This document shows positions 15,134 to 19,289 of a stretch of 19,289 nt of DNA, piece by piece. This DNA is from JBARCX01 sp049794535 (GTDB lineage: Bacteria; Pseudomonadota; Gammaproteobacteria; Xanthomonadales; Rhodanobacteraceae). The translations under genes were made by a program, and so were the position numbers. The first letter of the stretch is position 1, and each line of letters begins with the position of its first letter. Location: assembly GCA_049794535.1 (NCBI GenBank), contig JBARCX010000350.1, positions 1 to 19,289 of the forward strand, written 5' to 3'. Under the pieces are notes generated by a model. That model worked only from the letters and a program-made list of their open reading frames with translations, was not told the DNA's origin and made no database searches.

Positions 15134-16303
15134 TCAGCTTAGTTGTTCCCTTACCGCAGCTACGACGCGGGCAGCATCGGCATCGCTCAACGCCGGTGAC
15201 AGCGGCAGGCTCACGGTTTGTCGCCCCAGTCGCATAGCGTTTGGCCATTGCTCCGGCCGCCAACCGAAGCGTTGCTGGTAATACGGGTGTTCTGGGATTG
15301 ATAGATAGTGCACGCCGGTGCCGATGTGCGCGCTGTTCATGGCGTCGAGGAAGGCATCACGTGAGATACCGCAGCGGGCTGCGTCGATCATCACGGTGTA
15401 CAGATGCAGGCCGTGGCGCGTGTCGGCAGCGGGCGCCGCAGGCAGGGTGATCGGTAGATCTGCAAGGGTTTGTTGGTAGTGATCCCACAGTTCGCGACGG
15501 CGCTGCCAATGGGTTTCCACTTTGGCCAGTTGGTGCAGGCCAATGGCGGCTTGCATATCCATCATGTTGTATTTGAACCCGCACTCGACCACCTGGTAAT
15601 GCTTGTAGCCGGCATCCCCGAAGCGGTGCCAGGCATCCTTGCTCATGCCGTGCAGGGCCAGCATGCGAGCGCGTGCGATGTGTTCTTCATTGCGGCCGAC
15701 GATCATGCCGCCTTCGCCGGTGACTACGTTCTTGGTGACATAGAAACTGAAGCAGCCGAAGTCGCCGAAGGTGCCTGCTGGCTGCCCCTGGAACTCGGTT
15801 TCGATCGCGTGTGCGCAATCCTCGATCACGACCAGCGAGTGCTTTTTCGCGATCGCCATGATCCGGTCCATCTCGCACGGTCGACCGGCGAAGTGCACAG
15901 GCAGAATGGCACGCGTACGCGGAGTGATCGCAGCTTCGATCGCGTCGGGATCGATGTTCTGGGTGAGCGGATCGACATCGGCGAGTACCGGCGTGAGACC
16001 GGCATGCAGGATCGCGTTAACGGTGGCGCAGAAGGTCAGCGGGGTAGTGATCACTTCGGCACCCGGTTCCAGCCCGGCCGCGACCATGCTCACGTGCAGT
16101 GCTGCCGTGCAGGAATTGACCGCTGCCACCTGGGATGGCTGTACCCGACGATAAGCCGCGAAGTCGGCCTCGAAACGCGCTACCCGCGGGCCGGTGCCAA
16201 GCCAGCCTGAACGCAGGCAGGCCTCGACTTCGGCGATTTCCTCTTCGCCCAGCTTGGGCGCGCCAAACACCAGAAATGGATCGTTTTTACTTGTATCGGT
16301 CAT
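15134..16303 (-). CDS. DegT/DnrJ/EryC1/StrS-type PLP aminotransferase (389 aa)
   Basis: A PLP-dependent sugar aminotransferase of the fold-type I family. The N-terminal G-E-E-E-I-A-E-V-E-A-C-L-R-S-G-W-L-G-T-G-P is the family opening. Phosphate contacts lie in N-S-C-T-A-A-L-H (63-70). Asp162 in I-E-D-C-A-H-A holds the pyridine nitrogen, and Lys191 in Y-V-T-K-N-V-V-T-G-E-G-G is the Schiff-base lysine. Members usually transfer an amino group from glutamate to a keto-sugar nucleotide for LPS O-antigen, capsule or glycan synthesis; ArnB is one relative. No other sugar-nucleotide gene is nearby, so the substrate cannot be inferred. The start ATG 16303 has no good ribosome binding site; a 16-base palindrome with a TATATA core lies just upstream. 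It is divergent from zur and convergent with the small membrane protein gene. Confidence 0.88.
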   Translation of the reverse strand: MTDTSKNDPFLVFGAPKLGEEEIAEVEACLRSGWLGTGPRVARFEADFAAYRRVQPSQVAAVNSCTAALHVSMVAAGLEPGAEVITTPLTFCATVNAILHAGLTPVLADVDPLTQNIDPDAIEAAITPRTRAILPVHFAGRPCEMDRIMAIAKKHSLVVIEDCAHAIETEFQGQPAGTFGDFGCFSFYVTKNVVTGEGGMIVGRNEEHIARARMLALHGMSKDAWHRFGDAGYKHYQVVECGFKYNMMDMQAAIGLHQLAKVETHWQRRRELWDHYQQTLADLPITLPAAPAADTRHGLHLYTVMIDAARCGISRDAFLDAMNSAHIGTGVHYLSIPEHPYYQQRFGWRPEQWPNAMRLGRQTVSLPLSPALSDADAARVVAAVREQLS

Positions 16304-16308
16304 ATGCC

Positions 16309-16324
16309 ATCGCTATATAACGAT
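16309..16324. promoter_or_regulatory. Palindrome upstream of the aminotransferase gene
   Basis: ATCGCTATATAACGAT is an inverted repeat with one mismatched pair (8 bp each side), lying 6-21 bases before the aminotransferase ATG in the divergent region with zur. Its TATATA core could be a -10, giving a very short leader, or an operator. The minus strand contains GTTATA, a Zur half-site, but the other half does not fit. Confidence 0.3.
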
Positions 16325-16410
16325 CGTGTGTGAAACAACGTTAGATAGCGTAAATACCGGGGCGAATCCAGCATGGGCACCGGTGTATCATCGCCTCTGA
16401 GGTGAACCCA

Positions 16411-16902
16411 TTGAGTAGCATCGTGTCCGACAAACTGCATGAGCATCACCACCATCATCATCATGATGACGCCAAGTCGTTCGTGGCGGCGGTGGAGCAT
16501 GCCAGTGAGGAGCGTGGACTACGCCTGACGCCGCTGCGCAAGGAAGTGCTGGAGCTGATCGCCGCTGCCGGCAAGCCGGTGAAGGCCTACGACTTGCTGG
16601 ATAGCCTGCGCGAACGGCACGGCAACGCGGCACCGCCCACGGTGTACCGCGCACTCGACTTCCTGCTTGAGCACGGTTTCATCCACAAATTGGAATCGAT
16701 CAACGCGTTCGTGTCCTGCCATCACCCGGCCGAGGCACATCAGGTGCCGTTCCTGATTTGCGATGTCTGCTCGAGCGCACAAGAAGTGTGCGATGAGCGG
16801 GTGGCCGAGCTGATCGAAGCGCAGGCCAAGGCGTTCGGGTTCCGTCCGCAGGCGCAGACATTGGAAGTGCACGGCGTCTGCAAGCACTGCCGTAAGGCGT
16901 AA
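16411..16902 (+). CDS. zur: Zinc uptake regulator Zur (Fur family)
   Basis: A Fur-family zinc-dependent repressor. The start is taken as TTG 16411 (163 residues) because GAGGTG ends 7 bases upstream; GTG 16402 and GTG 16423 are in-frame alternatives. The N-terminus carries seven consecutive His plus D-D. The winged helix has P-P-T-V-Y-R-A-L-D-F-L (75-85), identical in pattern to E. coli Zur. The structural zinc site is C-D-V-C (117, 120) with C-K-H-C (157, 160). The sensory site aligns with E. coli Zur His77, Cys88, His96 and Glu111 as His92, Cys103, His110 and Glu125, so it is Zur rather than Fur. With zinc bound it should repress uptake genes. In Xanthomonas campestris Zur is also reported to activate a zinc-export gene. 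A clear Zur box lies 50 bases after its stop, before the MerC-like gene. Confidence 0.92.
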   Translation: MSSIVSDKLHEHHHHHHHDDAKSFVAAVEHASEERGLRLTPLRKEVLELIAAAGKPVKAYDLLDSLRERHGNAAPPTVYRALDFLLEHGFIHKLESINAFVSCHHPAEAHQVPFLICDVCSSAQEVCDERVAELIEAQAKAFGFRPQAQTLEVHGVCKHCRKA

Positions 16903-16936
16903 TTGGTGTTGACTGGGCGGGTTGGCCTAAGCCAGC

Positions 16937-16963
16937 TTGCGCCTGAAACTGACATGTTATAAT
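16937..16963 (+). promoter_or_regulatory. Candidate promoter of the MerC-like gene
   Basis: A perfect TATAAT at 16958-16963, with TTGCGC at 16937-16942 (15-base spacer, shorter than ideal). The -10 lies entirely inside the Zur box, so zinc-loaded Zur would block it. Transcription would start near 16970, about 47 bases before the ATG at 17017. Confidence 0.5.
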
Positions 16964-16969
16964 GTATCA
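16955..16969 (+). promoter_or_regulatory. Zur box
   Basis: TGTTATAATGTATCA fits the gammaproteobacterial Zur consensus TGTTATA-N-TATAACA with a perfect left half (7/7) and 5/7 in the right half. It is preceded by GACA, close to the GAAA that often flanks the box. It overlaps the -10 of the MerC-like gene and lies directly downstream of zur. Confidence 0.72.
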
Positions 16970-17016
16970 AAACCTGCTGGGAGTATGGCAGGCCACCCCC
17001 CGCTTGGTACACACGC

Positions 17017-17451
17017 ATGTCGATGGACCCCGAGCAGTCGAATACAGCTCATTGGTGGCATTTTGCCGACCGCGTTGGTGCGACGGCCTCGTTCCTATGC
17101 GCCATTCACTGCGCGCTGCTGCCGTTCGTATTGGCTTTGCTGCCTTTGCTGGGGCTGAGCTTTCTCGCGGACCATGCTTTCGAGCGCGGCTTCGTGTTTT
17201 TTGCCTGCCTGCTTGCGTTGACCAGCCTGATCAACGGCTATCGGCGCCATCACCGTCCGTTCTCGTTGTGGCTGGCGTTGCCTGGGCTGAGCCTGCTGAT
17301 ACTCGGTGTGACTTTCGCTGAGCACTATTCGATTGTTCTGCACAGCGTGTTGGTTACCTGCGGTGGTTTGCTGCTGGCCAGTGCACACTTCGTCAACCTG
17401 CGGCTGGATCGTTTACACGGGCATATGCATGGTCCGGAATGCGCTCATTAG
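17017..17451 (+). CDS. MerC-family membrane protein, Zur-controlled (144 aa)
   Basis: An inner-membrane protein with four hydrophobic helices (about 23-47, 56-73, 82-98, 104-125), matching the MerC domain layout. The first helix carries C-A-I-H-C (Cys28, His31, Cys32), the position of the Cys pair that binds Hg(II) in MerC. The C-terminus R-L-H-G-H-M-H-G-P-E-C-A-H is metal-binding. There are no mer genes nearby, and the promoter has a Zur box over its -10, so a role in zinc supply under starvation is more likely than mercury transport (inference). The start ATG 17017 lacks a good ribosome binding site; ATG 17023 is an alternative. The zinc exporter gene follows by 60 bases. If the two were co-transcribed, import-type and export-type functions would share a zinc-starvation promoter, which would be odd. 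Confidence 0.82.
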   Translation: MSMDPEQSNTAHWWHFADRVGATASFLCAIHCALLPFVLALLPLLGLSFLADHAFERGFVFFACLLALTSLINGYRRHHRPFSLWLALPGLSLLILGVTFAEHYSIVLHSVLVTCGGLLLASAHFVNLRLDRLHGHMHGPECAH

Positions 17452-17475
17452 AAGCGTCCGCGTCATGCGCGGTGA

Positions 17476-17505
17476 TTGTGTAACGGCGCCTGTACTTCCT
17501 AGCAT
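17476..17505 (+). promoter_or_regulatory. Candidate promoter giving a leaderless mRNA
   Basis: TTGTGT (17476-17481), 18-base spacer, TAGCAT (17500-17505). Transcription would start about 7 bases later, at or next to the ATG at 17512. The absence of any Shine-Dalgarno before that ATG agrees with leaderless translation. Confidence 0.4.
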
Positions 17506-17511
17506 CGCCGG

Positions 17512-18474
17512 ATGAATACGCCCCACGCCCACCATCACGATCATCATGCGCACGCGCATGAGCATGACCACGCGCGAGGCCCGGATCGACGGCGCGAGCG
17601 CAAACTGCTGTTCGCGTTTGTATTGACCATACTGATGCTGGTGGTCGAGGCCATTGGCGGTGTGTGGTCCGGCTCACTCGCATTGCTGGCCGATGCAGGC
17701 CACATGTTGGTCGATGCGCTGGCGCTGCTACTGGCGTTTTTCGGTGCATGGATGGCACGGCGTCCCGCCGATGCCCGCCGCAGCTATGGCTATGGCCGCA
17801 TGGAAGTGCTGGCTGGCTTTATCAATTCGCTAACCCAGTTTGTACTCGTGGGCTTCATCGCCTATGAGGCGGCGGTGCGTCTGATGCATGTGGATCAGAT
17901 CAATATTCAGTCCGGCATGATGTTGGGAGTGGCGCTGGCTGGCTTAGTAGTGAACCTGATCGTGCTGCGCAGCCTGCATGGACATGATCACGATGACGTA
18001 AACCTCGGTGCTGCCAGTTTGCATGTGCTTGGCGATCTGCTCGGCTCAGTGGGTGCCGTGCTGGCTGCGCTGGCGGTGCGCTGGTTGGGTTGGAATTGGG
18101 CCGATCCGGTGTTATCGCTGCTGGTGTCGTTGTTGATTCTTCACAGCGCCTGGCAATTGCTGCGGCGTTCGACCCATATCCTGCTCGAAGGCGTGCCGGA
18201 TGGCATGGATCCGGGCGAGGTAGAGGCGGCATTGCGCACGGCTGACGACTCGATCCGCGATGTGCATCACCTGCACGTATGGCAGCTGGCTTCCGGTTCG
18301 CGCATGGCCACGCTTCACGCTGAACTGAACGAGGGCGGCGACAGCGCCAACGCGCTGGAGGCGATTCACCAGCTGCTGCGCGAACGCTTCGGCATCATGC
18401 ACGTAACGGTGCAGATTGACCCTGGCAACTGCCCCGATGGCGCCCCAGGCTGCGCTGGACACGGGCATTGTTAA
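17512..18474 (+). CDS. CDF-family zinc/cation exporter (ZitB/CzcD type, 320 aa)
   Basis: A six-helix inner-membrane metal/proton antiporter. The N-terminus is a cytoplasmic His/Asp-rich metal-binding stretch (about 11 His in residues 5-20). The transport site is H-M-L-V-D in helix 2 (His64, Asp68) and H-V-L-G-D in helix 5 (His171, Asp175). The 2-His/2-Asp arrangement is that of zinc-type CDF exporters. The C-terminal cytoplasmic domain (about 215-305) has the expected V-H-H-L-H-V-W-Q-L motif, and the tail C-P-D-G-A-P-G-C-A-G-H-G-H-C adds three Cys and two His. Its role is to export excess Zn (possibly Co or Cd). It lies 60 bases after the MerC-like gene and near zur. In Xanthomonas a CDF gene is activated by Zur, so regulation by the neighbouring Zur is plausible. 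There is no Shine-Dalgarno before the ATG. Confidence 0.93.
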   Translation: MNTPHAHHHDHHAHAHEHDHARGPDRRRERKLLFAFVLTILMLVVEAIGGVWSGSLALLADAGHMLVDALALLLAFFGAWMARRPADARRSYGYGRMEVLAGFINSLTQFVLVGFIAYEAAVRLMHVDQINIQSGMMLGVALAGLVVNLIVLRSLHGHDHDDVNLGAASLHVLGDLLGSVGAVLAALAVRWLGWNWADPVLSLLVSLLILHSAWQLLRRSTHILLEGVPDGMDPGEVEAALRTADDSIRDVHHLHVWQLASGSRMATLHAELNEGGDSANALEAIHQLLRERFGIMHVTVQIDPGNCPDGAPGCAGHGHC

Positions 18475-18521
18475 ACCTGATTCGCATCAGTCTCCGTAGA
18501 CTTGAGAGTCCGCCAGCAGGC

Positions 18522-18549
18522 TTGCGCTTTGGCGGGTCGCTGCTAGGAT
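18522..18549 (+). promoter_or_regulatory. Candidate promoter of the bTHX gene
   Basis: TTGCGC (18522-18527), 16-base spacer, TAGGAT (18544-18549) with a TGC extended -10 directly before it. It places the transcript start about 35 bases ahead of the ATG at 18590. Confidence 0.45.
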
Positions 18550-18589
18550 GGTAGACCGTCAACATCTATTGTGAATCAAGGAGTTCCTT

Positions 18590-18751
18590 ATGGGTAAGGG
18601 CGATCGCAAGACCCGTCGTGGCAAAATCTACCGCAGCAGCTACGGCGTTAGCCGTATGCACGGCGCCCAGCCGGCTGTGGTTGGCGCCAAGCCGACCGTG
18701 ACCAAGCCGGCAGCTGTCAAGAAAGCCGCGCCGAAAAAGAAGTCGGCCTGA
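18590..18751 (+). CDS. 30S ribosomal protein bTHX (53 aa)
   Basis: A 53-residue, strongly basic protein with a strong AAGGAG 6 bases before ATG 18590. The N-terminus M-G-K-G-D-R-K-T-R-R-G-K-I-Y-R-S-S-Y-G is the signature of the THX family, a small basic protein that sits in a cavity of the 30S head (known from Thermus thermophilus, where it is about 27 residues). The present protein carries an extra A/K/P-rich tail (K-P-A-A-V-K-K-A-A-P-K-K-K), as is common in proteobacterial members. The gene is monocistronic, with its own candidate promoter and a perfect intrinsic terminator 24 bases after the stop. Its small size makes it easy to miss. The family call is firm. Confidence 0.92.
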   Translation: MGKGDRKTRRGKIYRSSYGVSRMHGAQPAVVGAKPTVTKPAAVKKAAPKKKSA

Positions 18752-18775
18752 GCCATTCGCGCTCGCCGAAACAGA

Positions 18776-18801
18776 AGCCCCCGCCAGTCGGGGGCTTTTT
18801 G
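18776..18801 (+). terminator. Intrinsic terminator of the bTHX gene
   Basis: AGCCCCCG (18776-18783), loop CCAGT, CGGGGGCT (18789-18796), then TTTT. The stem is GC-rich and perfect, followed by a T-run; it begins 24 bases after the stop. Confidence 0.9.
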
Positions 18802-18933
18802 TTTCTGATCGAGTAGCCATTCGATAGCTGTTGCTCTAACCGAAACGGCCTCTACGAACGGTCAGGTGCTCCCAAAACGGCATGTTATTCTCGTTGAAAT
18901 CCAACGTACGAATAAGCCGTAGGGGGCATTTCG

Positions 18934-19289
18934 ATGGGGCTGATTATTTTTTTGGCGATAGTTGTTTTGATCGTTGTCTACGTTGTTTCGCTCTATAACG
19001 GACTGGTCACTTCGCGTAACAGCTACAAAAACGCCTTCGCACAAATCGATGTGCAACTGACCCGTCGTCATGACCTGATTCCGAATCTGGTTGAAACTGC
19101 CAAGGCATATCTCGACCACGAACGTGGAACGCTTGAAGCGGTTATGCGCGCGCGTAGTACGGCAGTGAGTGATTTGGCTGGTGCCAAGGTCAAGCCAGGC
19201 GATCCCGCCGCGATGCAGCAGCTCGCCGACAGCGAAAATACGCTGACCCAAAGTCTGGGCCATTTGTTTGCGCTGAGCGAGGCGTATCC
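18934..19289 (+). CDS. lemA: LemA family protein, N-terminal part (cut by window end)
   Basis: The first 118 codons of a LemA protein, running off the right edge. The start is ATG 18934, with AGGGGG seven bases upstream. A single N-terminal membrane helix (about 2-20) is followed by the family core: Y-N-G-L-V-T-S-R-N-S-Y-K-N-A-F-A-Q-I-D-V-Q-L-T-R-R-H-D-L-I-P-N-L-V-E-T-A-K-A-Y. This is the near-universal LemA sequence for the long helical bundle facing the periplasm. Complete members are about 185-205 residues, so roughly a third is missing here. Function is poorly defined; LemA genes are often followed by a TPM-domain (YgcG-like) or HtpX-type protease gene, which would be expected just beyond the window. 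No disruption is visible. Confidence 0.93.
   Translation, partial: MGLIIFLAIVVLIVVYVVSLYNGLVTSRNSYKNAFAQIDVQLTRRHDLIPNLVETAKAYLDHERGTLEAVMRARSTAVSDLAGAKVKPGDPAAMQQLADSENTLTQSLGHLFALSEAY

Noticed and set aside
15470..16210. Plus-strand ORF of 246 codons opposite the aminotransferase gene
   Set aside because: Shadow of the DegT-type gene, in which all PLP motifs are intact.
16437..16465. CAC/CAT-rich stretch in zur as an engineered His tag or simple-sequence artefact
   Set aside because: Mixed CAC and CAT codons inside a native-looking N-terminus, with similar His-rich tails in the neighbouring metal proteins.

Overview
The window reads like a chromosomal segment of a gammaproteobacterium in the Xanthomonadales (Rhodanobacteraceae or Xanthomonadaceae type). 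Pointers are the high GC of the core genes, the bTHX ribosomal protein with an Ala/Lys/Pro tail, a Zur with a His-rich N-terminus, and a 20-base palindromic repeat of the ATTCCAGC-N4-GCTGGAAT type. The assignment is inference; no rRNA or marker gene is present to settle it.

Positions 1-6302 are accessory in character. They hold two small acidic proteins that look like orphan immunity or cargo genes (295-522, 567-884), an AAA_21-type ATPase (1038-2204), a small membrane protein (2384-2686), and a minus-strand 98-residue gene (2830-3126). That last gene lies behind a leader with the layout of a phage C4 antisense-RNA locus. Then come a membrane-anchored alpha/beta hydrolase (3609-4487), a possible 67-residue ORF, and a Tat-exported pectate-lyase-like beta-helix protein of visibly lower GC (4978-6111).

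Positions 6303-14746 form a coherent minus-strand metal-resistance locus. In transcription order it is an OmpR-type response regulator, an HAMP-containing histidine kinase (TGATG coupling), a 145-bp element with perfect 31-bp inverted termini, then a Czc-like tripartite pump: membrane fusion protein, HME-type RND transporter and outer-membrane lipoprotein. The kinase probably senses envelope metal and the regulator probably controls the pump.

Positions 14850-18474 contain a small membrane protein, a free-standing DegT-type aminotransferase, and a zinc-homeostasis cluster. The cluster holds Zur, a MerC-family membrane protein whose promoter carries a very good Zur box over the -10, and a CDF zinc exporter with a His-rich N-terminus. 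Together with the Czc-like pump, roughly half of the window concerns divalent metal handling.

The right end is housekeeping: the 30S protein bTHX with its terminator, and the first 118 codons of lemA, cut by the window edge.

The most interesting items are the C4-like antisense RNA locus (about 3132-3343) and the Zur box that places a MerC-like protein under zinc-starvation control directly upstream of a zinc exporter.
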